From Olleya sp. YS (lineage in GTDB: Bacteria; Bacteroidota; Bacteroidia; Flavobacteriales; Flavobacteriaceae), in contig NZ_CP121685.1 of the NCBI RefSeq assembly GCF_029760915.1, positions 2,505,001 through 2,569,000 of the forward strand: DNA of 64,000 bases, given 5' to 3'. Each line of letters opens with the position of its first letter. Position 1 is the stretch's first letter. Below are positions 53,793 to 62,742 of the stretch, one piece after another. The notes below the pieces were generated by a model. It was not told where the DNA came from. It did no database searches and was given only the letters and a program-made list of their open reading frames with translations. Position numbers and translations under genes: made by a program.

Positions 53793-54302
53793 CTATAGGG
53801 AAAAATTTATTTTAGTCTCAATTTTAAATTCAATCCCTTTTCCTCGATATTTTGCTGGTGTAATTTGAGGAAGAGAATTTAATAACCTTATAGCTTCATC
53901 TAGTAGATGTTCGTTTCCTGTAGCAGATATATGAGAAATATTTCCATTTGGATCAACTCTAAATTTAGCTTTTACAATTCCTTCAATTCTATTTTTTTGG
54001 GCAATTTTTGGATAAGAGATGTTTTTTTCAAAGTGTGATTTAATGGTTTCATTGAAACAATTTTCACGTTCGCTATTTTTACCTTCAGGACAATTTACAA
54101 AAGATAAACTTTTGCGAATTACGAACCATTCATTACCATCAGAATCTACAACCCTATTAGGGTATATTTGGATTTCAGGGAATTGTATATCAGACGGGTA
54201 GGTTTTTGTTTTTTCAATTCCAGTTAAAGGAATTTTTTTTAAAGTTGAACAGGAAGCGCAAACTAATAAGACAAAAATGTATTTAAAGTAAGATAGTTTC
54301 AT
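53793..54302 (-). CDS. Lipoprotein with TonB C-terminal domain
   Basis: The 169-residue protein has an N-terminal lipoprotein signal (VLLVCASC, Cys about 18). A TonB_C-type domain occupies about residues 90-165 (AKFRVDPNGNISHISATG, then LLDEAIRLLNSLP and PAKYRGKGIEFKI). There is no transmembrane anchor with a proline-rich span, so it is not a normal TonB energy transducer; it may be a stand-alone periplasmic TonB_C protein. The gene is followed by the attC-like element (53645-53772), which suggests a mobile cassette. Confidence 0.78.
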   Translation of the reverse strand: MKLSYFKYIFVLLVCASCSTLKKIPLTGIEKTKTYPSDIQFPEIQIYPNRVVDSDGNEWFVIRKSLSFVNCPEGKNSERENCFNETIKSHFEKNISYPKIAQKNRIEGIVKAKFRVDPNGNISHISATGNEHLLDEAIRLLNSLPQITPAKYRGKGIEFKIETKINFSL

Positions 54303-54415
54303 ATAAGGTTATAAATGTATGCCGACTTTATGATGATAAGGAATCGTTTCAATGTTCTTTATCAGAAGTTAGTTTTAATTCGAAGTTAATTGAAAAAAAT
54401 GATAAAGTCAAATGG

Positions 54416-54796
54416 TCAAACTTGATTATTAACCTCTATCCAATAGCCATCTGGATCTTGAAAATACACTTGTAGTATACCATCTTTTCTAATGTAATCT
54501 TTGTTTGGTGTATTTTTCCAATCTGAATAGGCTATATCTAGGTTGTTAAGATGTGTAATGAATGCTTCAAAATGAGGCGTTGATAACGCAAAATGAACTG
54601 CTTTATTGGTTACGACTTTTAATTCTGGTCTTGGTATAAGGTGTAATTGTCTACCATCATCAAACGATAACCATCTTGTTTTTGAGTTTGAAGCTGTATT
54701 TTCAATCTCTTGTAGTTGAAACACTTTTTTATAAAAATCTATAGACTGATTGACATCTTGTACAGAAATGGCTATATGATTTAAGCTAAAAGTCAT
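54416..54796 (-). CDS. VOC superfamily (glyoxalase-like) protein
   Basis: The 126-residue protein has the glyoxalase/bleomycin-resistance fold: start MTFSLNHIAISVQDVNQSIDFYKKVFQLQEI, His8, and later HFALSTPHFE and YFQDPDGYWIEV, where metal-binding His and Glu positions fall. It probably binds a divalent metal, but no substrate can be given. It begins 9 bp after thrC on the same strand, so it may be translated from the thr transcript. Confidence 0.82.
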   Translation of the reverse strand: MTFSLNHIAISVQDVNQSIDFYKKVFQLQEIENTASNSKTRWLSFDDGRQLHLIPRPELKVVTNKAVHFALSTPHFEAFITHLNNLDIAYSDWKNTPNKDYIRKDGILQVYFQDPDGYWIEVNNQV

Positions 54797-54805
54797 AGTA
54801 TTTAA

Positions 54806-56098
54806 TTACTTTAATAAAAATGCTTTTAAATGGTTGTAACTACTAATTTTAGTCGCCACTTTGTTTTTACCCATAACCGATTGTATTTGCTTTGGTAACG
54901 ATTGTTTTTCTATAATAACGTCTTCAACCACATCTAAAAACTTGGTTGGATGTGCAGTTTCTAAAAACACACAATGTGCATTAGGATTAGATTTTAAATA
55001 GGCTTTACATCCTAAATATCCAACTGCTCCATGTGGATCTGCTACGTAGTTATAGTTGTCGTATATCTCTTTTAAAGCCACCTTAGTTTCGTCGTCTGTA
55101 AAACTATAAGAGGATAAATTGTCCTTTAAACTATTAAAGTTGTTGTTATAGATTTCTTGGATACGAATAAAATTACTCGGATTGCCAACATCCATAGCAT
55201 TACTAATAGTTTGAACAGATGGTTTTGGATTATAAATTTCTGTTTTTAGATAATTAGTTACAACGTTATTTTGGTTATTTGACGCAATAAAATGTTTAAT
55301 AGGTAAGCCTAATTGTTGTGCCATCATACCAGCACACACGTTTCCAAAGTTTCCACTTGGTACAGAAAATACAATCTCTTTATGTGTATTATGTAATTGT
55401 TTGTAGGCAAACATAAAGTAGAGTAGTTGTGGTAACCATCGTGCTACATTAATAGAGTTTGCAGAGGTCAATTGCATTTTGCTAGTTAATTCCTCATCTA
55501 AAAACGCACGTTTAACCATGTCTTGGCAATCGTCAAAAACACCATCGACTTCTAATGCTTTAATGTTTTGTCCTAACGTAGTCAGTTGTTTTTCTTGTAT
55601 CTCACTTACCTTTCCAGAAGGATAAAGGATAACTACATTAACACCTTTAACGCCCAAAAACCCATTGGCAACTGCACCACCTGTATCACCAGAAGTGGCT
55701 ACTAAAACCGTCACTTCGTTAGTATTATTTTGATTAAAATAACCTAAACATCTAGCCATAAATCGTGCGCCAACATCTTTAAAAGCCATAGTTGGTCCAT
55801 GAAACAACTCTAAAGTAGATATATTGTCGTTTAATTTTACCACAGGAAAATCAAACGATAACGTTTCCTTAATAATTGTTTTTAAGACATCTTTTGGGAT
55901 ATCTGGAAAGACAAATTGTTGTAAGGCTTCAAAAGCAATCTCGTTATAACTTAAATCATAAATATTTTCAAAAAATGAAGCAGGTAAAGGTGTAATACGT
56001 TCAGGAAAATATAAACCTTTATCTGGTGCTAATCCTTTGATGACTGCATCTTTAAACGTGGTGTTTGGTGCTTTATGGTTGAGACTGTAGTAATTCAT
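54806..56098 (-). CDS. thrC: Threonine synthase
   Basis: The 430-residue protein is fold-type II PLP. The PLP lysine lies in LFHGPTMAFKDVGARFM (about 98-114), the phosphate loop is TSGDTGGAVANGF, and the length fits the E. coli-type enzyme. It turns O-phosphohomoserine to threonine. It is third in the minus-strand run thrA-thrB-thrC. A dispersed repeat remnant lies between thrB and thrC. Confidence 0.95.
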   Translation of the reverse strand: MNYYSLNHKAPNTTFKDAVIKGLAPDKGLYFPERITPLPASFFENIYDLSYNEIAFEALQQFVFPDIPKDVLKTIIKETLSFDFPVVKLNDNISTLELFHGPTMAFKDVGARFMARCLGYFNQNNTNEVTVLVATSGDTGGAVANGFLGVKGVNVVILYPSGKVSEIQEKQLTTLGQNIKALEVDGVFDDCQDMVKRAFLDEELTSKMQLTSANSINVARWLPQLLYFMFAYKQLHNTHKEIVFSVPSGNFGNVCAGMMAQQLGLPIKHFIASNNQNNVVTNYLKTEIYNPKPSVQTISNAMDVGNPSNFIRIQEIYNNNFNSLKDNLSSYSFTDDETKVALKEIYDNYNYVADPHGAVGYLGCKAYLKSNPNAHCVFLETAHPTKFLDVVEDVIIEKQSLPKQIQSVMGKNKVATKISSYNHLKAFLLK

Positions 56099-56142
56099 TA
56101 CTGAATTTAGTTGATTTGTTTTTTTTGTTAATTCGTTGATTT

Positions 56143-56171
56143 GAGATTCTTCACTATGTTCAGAATGACAA
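56143..56171 (-). repeat. Dispersed intergenic repeat remnant
   Basis: The top strand reads GAGATTCTTCACTATGTTCA followed by GAATGACA. This matches from memory a very common intergenic repeat in Bacteroidota (reverse form TGTCATTCTGAACATAGTGA then AGAATCTC). It is in the thrC-thrB gap. Confidence 0.5.
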
Positions 56172-56186
56172 ATTCATCATTATAAA

Positions 56187-57116
56187 TTATTCATTTTTCA
56201 TTATTCTAATTCCTTCTGTATTAATTTTAGACACATAAGTATTAAAATTAATCTCTGTTTTAGAATAAACTTTTTGCATCGCTTTAGCAACAGCTTCAGC
56301 AGTTTTTTTACTTTTAGATAATGTGAATATAGAAGGTCCAGAACCTGAAATTCCTGCTCCTAAAGCACCTGCTTTTATAACTTCAGATTTAACCACATCA
56401 AAATTTGGAATCAGTTGACTTCTGTAAGGTTCAACCACAACATCTTTTAATGCATTGCTTAATAAATTATAATTATTGGTGTGTAATGCATGAACTAAAC
56501 TTCCAACGTTAGACCATTGGGTTATGGCGTCTTGTAACGGAATGTTTTTTGGTAATATAGCACGTGCTTCAGACGTTTTAATTTCTATTTGAGGATGAAT
56601 GATGGTTGCATATAAATCGTCAGGAGTTGGTAATTGTAACACTTGTAATGGTGTTGTGCTTTTAACTAAAGTGAAACCACCAAAAATACCTGGTGCAATA
56701 TTATCTGCATGCTCACAACCACTAGCAATAGCTTCTCCTTTCATAGCAAACTGGGTGAGTTGTGTCTTATTATATGGTCGTCCTAATAACTCATTAATAG
56801 CAAAAACACTACCAGAAGCACTCGCAGAACTGCTACCAATACCACTTCCAGGTTTAATGTTTTTATAGATGTCTATCTCAAAACCACAATCTGGTTGTGC
56901 ATCATTATATAAGGCTAATGCAGATACACTTGCAACATTCTTATCAGTTTCAAAAGGTAAATCAGCTCCAACAATTTTAGAGATTCTAATCCCTTTTTCA
57001 GTCGTTTTTCTAATCACCATGTCGTCACCAATAGTGTCTAAGCAAAAGCCCAAGACGTCAAATCCACAGGAAACATTAGCAACAGTTGCTGGTGAAAATA
57101 TTTTGATTTCGTTCAT
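56187..57116 (-). CDS. thrB: Homoserine kinase
   Basis: I start it at 57116 (MNEIKIFSPATVANVSCG), the usual GHMP-kinase beginning, not at the in-frame ATG 57200, which would add 28 unlikely residues. The 309-residue protein has the ATP-binding motif KPGSGIGSSSASASG (about 84-98), typical of the GHMP family. A C-terminal GAGISGSGPSIF segment is the third motif. It phosphorylates homoserine for ThrC. Confidence 0.95.
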   Translation of the reverse strand: MNEIKIFSPATVANVSCGFDVLGFCLDTIGDDMVIRKTTEKGIRISKIVGADLPFETDKNVASVSALALYNDAQPDCGFEIDIYKNIKPGSGIGSSSASASGSVFAINELLGRPYNKTQLTQFAMKGEAIASGCEHADNIAPGIFGGFTLVKSTTPLQVLQLPTPDDLYATIIHPQIEIKTSEARAILPKNIPLQDAITQWSNVGSLVHALHTNNYNLLSNALKDVVVEPYRSQLIPNFDVVKSEVIKAGALGAGISGSGPSIFTLSKSKKTAEAVAKAMQKVYSKTEINFNTYVSKINTEGIRIMKNE

Positions 57117-57141
57117 GTTTTTTACCACGAATTCACGAATG

Positions 57142-57158
57142 TTAATTTCCGCGAAAGC
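57142..57158. repeat. Copy 2 of the 17-base dispersed motif
   Basis: This is the exact copy of 39026-39042 (TTAATTTCCGCGAAAGC), in the thrA-thrB gap. Just before it is ACCACGAATTCACGAAT, another motif common in intergenic repeats of this group; further left the gap (57200-57257) has short CTGCAACTG/ACTGCAAACT type repeats. Confidence 0.6.
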
Positions 57159-57257
57159 ATTATTTTTAATTTTAATGTCTACAAGGTATTTAAACCTCAC
57201 AAGAGTATTTATTTGAGTGAGTCACTGACTACTGCAACTGAACACTGCAAACTTATT

Positions 57258-59699
57258 TTATTTATTTCCAATTCTGATAATATCTGCAAACAAACCAGAC
57301 GCAGTAACATCTGCTCCAGCACCAGCACCTTTAACAATTAACGGTTGTTCTGGATAGCGTTGTGTGTAAAACATGACAATGTTATCCTTTCCCTTTAAAT
57401 TGTAAAACGGATGACCTTCTGGCACTTCTTGTAAGCCTACTTTTGCTTTACCATTTTTATATTCAGCAACATATTTTAACTGATAATTATTTGCTTTTGC
57501 AGATGCGTAAAGCTTTTGAAAATGAGCCTCGTCTGTAATTAAAGTTTCATAAAAATCATCTACAGAATCACTTTCTAAATTAGCTTTAGTTAAAAACGAC
57601 TCATTTACAATGTCATCTATTTCCATTGGTACTCCGTTTTCACGAGCTAATATTAATATTTTTCTAGCCACATCAATTCCGCTTAAATCAATGCGAGGAT
57701 CTGGTTCTGTGTACCCTTCAAATTGTGCTTGCTTAACGGTATCATGAAAATTCTTTTTATCACTAAAATTATTAAAGACAAAATTTAAGCTTCCAGACAA
57801 TACTGCTTGAATACTTATCACTTTGTCACCTGAAGCAACTAAGTTATTTAGTGTATTAATTATTGGTAATCCTGCACCAACATTAGTTTCGTATAAAAAT
57901 GGCGCATTGTATTTAAGTGATAAATCTTGTAAGTTTTTATACTCGGCATAACTCCCAGAACAGGCTATTTTATTACACGCAACCACAGCTACACTTTGCT
58001 TTAAATAGTTTTCGTAAACTTTAGAAACGTCATGGTTTGCAGTTATGTCTACAAAAATGCTATTTCTTAAGTTTAACTCGATGACTTTTTGGTAGAAACC
58101 TTCAATACTTGATTTATCAGCATGATGAAATTGTGCTGCCCAATTGTTTAAATCGATTCCTTTTGGATTAAAAATCATTTTTCTAGAATTGGCCATACCC
58201 ACAATTTTGACATCCAATTTTAAGTTTTTCTTTAAAAAAGAATGTTGCTGCTGGATTTGATCGATTAGTTTTTCACCAACATTACCAATTCCAGTAATAA
58301 AGACATTAAGTTGTTTGGTGTTAACTTCAAAAAAGCGTTCGTGAACACTATTTAAAGCTTTTTTTACATCACTTGCATTGATTACTGCAGAGATGTTTTT
58401 TTCTGAAGCACCTTGTGCTATCGCTCTGACATTAATATTGTTTTTACCAAGCGTGCTAAATAATTTACCACTAATACCTTGATGACTTTTCATATTGTCG
58501 CCAATTAAGGCTATAATGGATAAGCCTTTTTCAACAGTAATAGGATTGATTTTATGTAAAGAGATTTCGTTTTCAAAGGTAGAATTTATGGCTTGTTCTG
58601 CTTGTTCTGCATTGCTTTCATCAATACCAAAACAAATTGAGTGTTCTGAAGATGCTTGCGTAATAAAAATAATGTTGATTTTTTCGTTAGCTAAAGTTTC
58701 AAACAAACGTTTTGAAAACCCAGGTATACCAACCATTCCGCTACCTTCTAAAGTCAATAATGCAACATTGTCAATATGACTAATACCTTTTACAGTTAAA
58801 TTGTTTCCATTATTTTGATTAGAAATAATTGTACCAGTAGCTTCTGGTTGTAACGTGTTTTTTATATGTATTGGGATTGCTAAATCTAAAACTGGTTGAA
58901 CCGTTGGAGGGTATAGTACTTTAGCACCAAAATGTGACAATTCCATAGCCTCTTGATACGATAAATTAGAAATCGGATAGGCTTGTTTTACTAATTTTGG
59001 ATTAGTTGTATACATACCACTAACGTCTGTCCAGATTTCTAGCTGTTCCACCTTTAGAGCTGCTGCAATAATAGCAGCAGTAAAGTCTGATCCACCACGT
59101 CCTAAAGTGGTCGTTTCACCCAATTGTGATTTTGATACAAAACCTGGAAGTATAGTAATTTGCTGATTTGCTTTATTAAAGTAATCGGTTATATTTTTGT
59201 TAGTCACTTTGTAATTAACTTCTGCTTTTGAGAAATTAGAATTAGTTATAATAAGCTCTTGACTATTTTTTAAAACTGTATTTAAACCCATATCTTCCAT
59301 TGTTTTAGCAATGATAAACGAAGATAGTAGCTCACCAAAACTGACTAGCTTATCTGAGGTTTTTGGAGATAATTCGTTAATTAAATAGATGCCATTTAGC
59401 AGTTGCTTTAAGTCGTTAAATTTGTTTTCTACTTCAGATAAAATAGATTTAGAATTTGGTGCTAATTCTTCAATAGCTTTAAAATGAATGGATTTAATAG
59501 TATCAAATACTGTCAAATACGCTTCATCTTTTTGTTTTGCTAATTCTCCAGCCTGTAATAGCTTATCAGTTATTCCACCAATAGCAGAAACCACACAAAC
59601 TATAGGACTAGTCAATGCTTCTTTTTGAAGAATATCGATGACTCTTTTTATGTTTTGAGCTGAACCTACAGAGGTTCCGCCAAATTTTAATACTTTCAT
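57258..59699 (-). CDS. thrA: Bifunctional aspartokinase / homoserine dehydrogenase
   Basis: The 813-residue fusion has an aspartokinase domain (KFGGTSVGSAQN at the start, GRGGSDFTA about 204-212), two ACT-like regulatory regions (about 320-465), and a homoserine dehydrogenase domain with FITGIGNVGEKLIDQI (about 476) and YTEPDPRIDLSGIDVARK. It catalyses the first and third steps of threonine/methionine synthesis, normally feedback-regulated by threonine through ACT domains. It is first structural gene of thrA-thrB-thrC; a candidate leader peptide lies 66 bp upstream. Confidence 0.96.
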   Translation of the reverse strand: MKVLKFGGTSVGSAQNIKRVIDILQKEALTSPIVCVVSAIGGITDKLLQAGELAKQKDEAYLTVFDTIKSIHFKAIEELAPNSKSILSEVENKFNDLKQLLNGIYLINELSPKTSDKLVSFGELLSSFIIAKTMEDMGLNTVLKNSQELIITNSNFSKAEVNYKVTNKNITDYFNKANQQITILPGFVSKSQLGETTTLGRGGSDFTAAIIAAALKVEQLEIWTDVSGMYTTNPKLVKQAYPISNLSYQEAMELSHFGAKVLYPPTVQPVLDLAIPIHIKNTLQPEATGTIISNQNNGNNLTVKGISHIDNVALLTLEGSGMVGIPGFSKRLFETLANEKINIIFITQASSEHSICFGIDESNAEQAEQAINSTFENEISLHKINPITVEKGLSIIALIGDNMKSHQGISGKLFSTLGKNNINVRAIAQGASEKNISAVINASDVKKALNSVHERFFEVNTKQLNVFITGIGNVGEKLIDQIQQQHSFLKKNLKLDVKIVGMANSRKMIFNPKGIDLNNWAAQFHHADKSSIEGFYQKVIELNLRNSIFVDITANHDVSKVYENYLKQSVAVVACNKIACSGSYAEYKNLQDLSLKYNAPFLYETNVGAGLPIINTLNNLVASGDKVISIQAVLSGSLNFVFNNFSDKKNFHDTVKQAQFEGYTEPDPRIDLSGIDVARKILILARENGVPMEIDDIVNESFLTKANLESDSVDDFYETLITDEAHFQKLYASAKANNYQLKYVAEYKNGKAKVGLQEVPEGHPFYNLKGKDNIVMFYTQRYPEQPLIVKGAGAGADVTASGLFADIIRIGNK

Positions 59700-59765
59700 T
59701 GTTTTAATATTTATTATGGGACTTGTAGCTTTTAAAACTACTCAAACAGGAGAAATATATAGCGA

Positions 59766-59822
59766 TTAACCCAAAAGGGTAATGGTCATAATTGATGTAA
59801 AAATAGTATGTGTTTTTTTCAT
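59766..59822 (-). CDS. thrL: Candidate thr operon leader peptide (18 aa)
   Basis: A minus-strand ORF begins 66 bp upstream of thrA and encodes MKKTHTIFTSIMTITLLG. Five Thr and three Ile occur in 18 residues, the composition expected of a leader that senses threonine and isoleucine supply (E. coli thrL has the same logic). The ATG lies about 13 bases from the predicted transcription start (promoter element 59842-59849). I do not see a U-tract terminator before thrA; only weak stems (CCC/GGG at the end of the ORF and AUUAUG/CAUAAU) could compete. Real leader function is inference. Confidence 0.55.
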   Translation of the reverse strand: MKKTHTIFTSIMTITLLG

Positions 59823-59841
59823 TTTATGCGTCTATACTTAT

Positions 59842-59849
59842 CAAATGTA
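59842..59849 (-). promoter_or_regulatory. -7 element for thrL-thrA
   Basis: TACATTTG on the minus strand matches TAnnTTTG exactly. A TTG lies 25 bases upstream, longer than the usual 19-23. The start would fall near 59835. Confidence 0.5.
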
Positions 59850-59926
59850 TTACTTTTACTTTTATGAAAAAAACCAAAAGTCAATTTTTATGAGATTGAC
59901 AATTAATAGCCAATATTTTATTAAAA

Positions 59927-61483
59927 ATGAAAATATTTTCGAAAGAACAAATTTATGAAGGAGATGCATTAACCTCTAAAAAACAAGGGATTACTTCTAC
60001 CGAGTTGATGGAGCGTGCAGGAACACAAATTTTTAATTGGTTGCATTTGCGTATGCAAGGTGCACAAGTACCCATTCATATTTTTTGTGGTATTGGTAAT
60101 AATGGAGGTGATGGATTAGTAGTTGCTAGACATTTAATTACGCATGGTTATAATGTTAAAACCTATATAGTTAACTATAGTAAAACACGATCTAAAGACT
60201 TTTTAGTTAATTACGAGCGTATTAAAAGCACGACTAAAGATTGGCCTTTATTACTAAATGATGCTAAAGAATTACCAGAAATAGACGAAAAAGATATCAT
60301 TGTTGATGCTATATTTGGTATTGGTTTAAATAGACCCATTGTGACATGGGTGAAGCAATTATTTAATCATTTTAGAGATACAAAAGCATTTGTCTTATCT
60401 ATTGATGTACCCTCTGGATTAGAAACAGATGCAGTGCCAAAAGATGAAGAATGTGTTGTAAATGCTGGATATACATTAAGTTTTCAGACTCCAAAGCTAG
60501 TTTTTTTTCTACCAGAAACAGCCAAATATACTGTACAATGGGAAGTTTTAGATATTGGGATTGATCCAGAATACTTATTTACAACGCCAACAGAAGCTGA
60601 TTTAATTGGTAAAAACGAAGTTTTACCAATTTACAAACCAAGAGAAAAGTACAGTCATAAAGGTCATTTTGGTCATGCGTTAGTTATAGGTGGAAGTTAT
60701 GGTAAAATTGGTGCAGTCACACTTGCCAGTCGTGGAGTTTTAACCATTGGAGCTGGAAAAGTGACAGCTTACATGCCTAAATGTGGTTATATACCTTTAC
60801 AATCGAGTTTTCCTGAAGCAATGGTTATTACTGATATTGATGATGAAAAACTAACAAAAATAGACTTTAAGATAGAGCCTGATGTTGTGGCATTTGGAGT
60901 AGGAGCTGGAACAGATACCAAAACAATGTCTGCTTTTGAAGCGTTTTTAAAAACAAACACCAAACCATTAGTAATTGATGCAGATGGAATAAATATATTG
61001 GCTAAAAAGAAAACACTATTAAAATTACTACCTGAAAACACAGTGTTAACACCACATCCAAAAGAGTTGGAAGGATTAATAGGAAAGTGGACAGACGATT
61101 TTGATAAACTTAAAAAAACTAAAGCCTTATCTAAAAAATACAAATGTATAGTCGTAATAAAAGGTGCAAATACCATAACGGTTTATGGTGATAAATTATA
61201 TGTTAACGCTACAGGAAATCCAAGTTTAGCTACTGCAGGAACAGGAGATGTATTAACAGGAATGATAACAGGATTAATCGCTCAAGGTTATGATGCGTTA
61301 GCAGCAAGCATTTTTGGTGTGTATTTACATGGTAAATCTGCAGATTTGCTAGTAGAAGAGTTAGGTTATCAAAGCTTTATTGCTAGTCATGTTATTGAAG
61401 GTATTCCGTTAGCTTATTTAGATTTATTTAAACAACCAGAACCACCACAAGTGGAAGAGGCTAATGAAAAAGAAAAGAAATAG
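59927..61483 (+). CDS. nnr: Bifunctional NAD(P)HX epimerase / ADP-dependent dehydratase
   Basis: The 518-residue fusion has an N-terminal YjeF_N epimerase domain (about 1-215; FCGIGNNGGDGLVVARHL) and a C-terminal ribokinase-like dehydratase (about 230-500; GHALVIGGSYGKIGA, VIDADGINIL, and LATAGTGDVLTGMITGLI). It repairs hydrated NADH/NADPH made by heat or dehydrogenase side reactions. It is a single gene, divergent from the thr operon and ended by a strong terminator. Confidence 0.94.
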   Translation: MKIFSKEQIYEGDALTSKKQGITSTELMERAGTQIFNWLHLRMQGAQVPIHIFCGIGNNGGDGLVVARHLITHGYNVKTYIVNYSKTRSKDFLVNYERIKSTTKDWPLLLNDAKELPEIDEKDIIVDAIFGIGLNRPIVTWVKQLFNHFRDTKAFVLSIDVPSGLETDAVPKDEECVVNAGYTLSFQTPKLVFFLPETAKYTVQWEVLDIGIDPEYLFTTPTEADLIGKNEVLPIYKPREKYSHKGHFGHALVIGGSYGKIGAVTLASRGVLTIGAGKVTAYMPKCGYIPLQSSFPEAMVITDIDDEKLTKIDFKIEPDVVAFGVGAGTDTKTMSAFEAFLKTNTKPLVIDADGINILAKKKTLLKLLPENTVLTPHPKELEGLIGKWTDDFDKLKKTKALSKKYKCIVVIKGANTITVYGDKLYVNATGNPSLATAGTGDVLTGMITGLIAQGYDALAASIFGVYLHGKSADLLVEELGYQSFIASHVIEGIPLAYLDLFKQPEPPQVEEANEKEKK

Positions 61484-61510
61484 TTTTAGTGCTGTATAAT
61501 AGAATTCAAT

Positions 61511-61543
61511 AAAAAAAGCGAACTTAAAAGTTCGCTTTTTTTA
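61511..61543. terminator. Bidirectional intrinsic terminator
   Basis: AAAAAAAGCGAACTT and AGTTCGCTTTTTTT form the stem with a three-base loop, flanked by A and T runs, between nnr and the convergent thioredoxin-like gene. Confidence 0.88.
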
Positions 61544-61561
61544 TTATGCAGTATTATTTTT

Positions 61562-62614
61562 TTAAATTCCGTAAGCCTCAAAATAGGCTTTTATATTTGG
61601 ATAAGAAGGTCTTGGTGCATCAGCATCTGCAATATTACCATTTGGATCTATTAAAATAAATCTTGGAATCGAGTTAATTTTATAACCCGTTACGAAATCA
61701 GATTCAAACGCTTTATCAGAAAATAACTGAATTCCACTCATCTCTTTGTCTTCAATCATCTTTCTCCAACCTTCTTTTGCTAGTGCAAAAGATTCTTCTT
61801 TACTGTTAGCTCTATAACCTCTTCCGTTATCTGTAGATATACTTACAAAAGCAATATTTTTTCCTTCGTAATCTTTTTCTAAAGTTTGTAATGACGGTAT
61901 TTCACCAATACAAGGTCCACACCAAGTAGCCCAAACATCAATATACACATATTTTCCTTTTAAGTCAGATAAAGATGTTGTTCCACCTTTAAAGTTTTCA
62001 TAGTTTTCAAACGTAGGTGATGGTGACCCAACAGGAAATTGCTCTTTTAATTTAATACTTCCTAAAACATAACTTTTTAAACCATTTAAATTTGGTTCTA
62101 CTTGTTTTATAGAATTAGCAATAATAGTAGAATCTACAGCTTTATTTTTATCATAAAATGCTAACATTTGTTTTTTAATGTCTTCTATTTTGCTCTCTAA
62201 TCCAGTAGAATCTAAGCTTTTTAAAGCTTCAATATCTACTAGTTTATCTTCAAATTTATTTTTTTCGATTAAAAAGTTAGATTTTTCTGCACCTTTACCA
62301 GAAAATGAAGCAGATTCTTTAAAATCTTTTGCATCAATTGTCATTTTAACATCCATATCATTTTCTAAAAAGATATAAGTTTGACTTTTCCCATCATACA
62401 CGCCATATAATCCTGGATTAACTTTTAAGGTATCACTAAAAGTACCATCTTCATTAACTTTAATAGTTTTATTAAATGTTCTTCCTTGATAAACAACTAA
62501 AGAATCACTGTTTTTATTTTCTATTTTACCAGAAAAGGTTGCATAATCTTTTGGTGCTTCTTTTTTGCAAGCAATTATAGATACTATTGCTAAACAAACT
62601 AATAGTTTTTTCAT
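61562..62614 (-). CDS. DUF4369-type TlpA-like thioredoxin-fold lipoprotein
   Basis: I start it at 62614 (MKKLLVCLAIV); an in-frame ATG at 62638 would overlap the -7 element at 62636-62643. The 350-residue protein has a lipoprotein signal with lipobox SIIAC (Cys about 16). A DUF4369-like domain covers about 25-120, and a C-terminal TlpA/AhpC-TSA thioredoxin fold has the active site WCGPC in VDVWATWCGPCIGEIP. It is probably anchored in the envelope and active in thiol-disulfide exchange. It is a single gene. Confidence 0.88.
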   Translation of the reverse strand: MKKLLVCLAIVSIIACKKEAPKDYATFSGKIENKNSDSLVVYQGRTFNKTIKVNEDGTFSDTLKVNPGLYGVYDGKSQTYIFLENDMDVKMTIDAKDFKESASFSGKGAEKSNFLIEKNKFEDKLVDIEALKSLDSTGLESKIEDIKKQMLAFYDKNKAVDSTIIANSIKQVEPNLNGLKSYVLGSIKLKEQFPVGSPSPTFENYENFKGGTTSLSDLKGKYVYIDVWATWCGPCIGEIPSLQTLEKDYEGKNIAFVSISTDNGRGYRANSKEESFALAKEGWRKMIEDKEMSGIQLFSDKAFESDFVTGYKINSIPRFILIDPNGNIADADAPRPSYPNIKAYFEAYGI

Positions 62615-62635
62615 TGTTTTAGTTTTAATTTTTGC

Positions 62636-62643
62636 CAAAAATA
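62636..62643 (-). promoter_or_regulatory. -7 element for the thioredoxin-like gene
   Basis: TATTTTTG on the minus strand matches TAnnTTTG exactly, 22 bp before the chosen start. Confidence 0.45.
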
Positions 62644-62742
62644 TAGAGAATAAAACTAGTTTTAAAGATTTTGTTTAATTATTAACAATTCCTTGCATAT
62701 TATTAATGTAATGATGATTTTTGAAAAGAGATAAAAAACGAC

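Noticed and set aside
53766-53800. TATAG...CTATA pair at the 3' end of the TonB_C gene as a terminator
   Set aside because: Only five bases pair and the spacer is long; it is better read as the edge of the attC-like element.
56187-57200. thrB start at 57200
   Set aside because: The extra 28 residues lie in the repeat-bearing gap and are unlike any homoserine kinase N-terminus; ATG 57116 gives the family start.
59708-59740. GTAG...CTAC hairpin between thrL and thrA as an attenuator terminator
   Set aside because: The stem is weak with a bulge and no U-run follows, so it is not an intrinsic terminator; only the leader peptide is reported.
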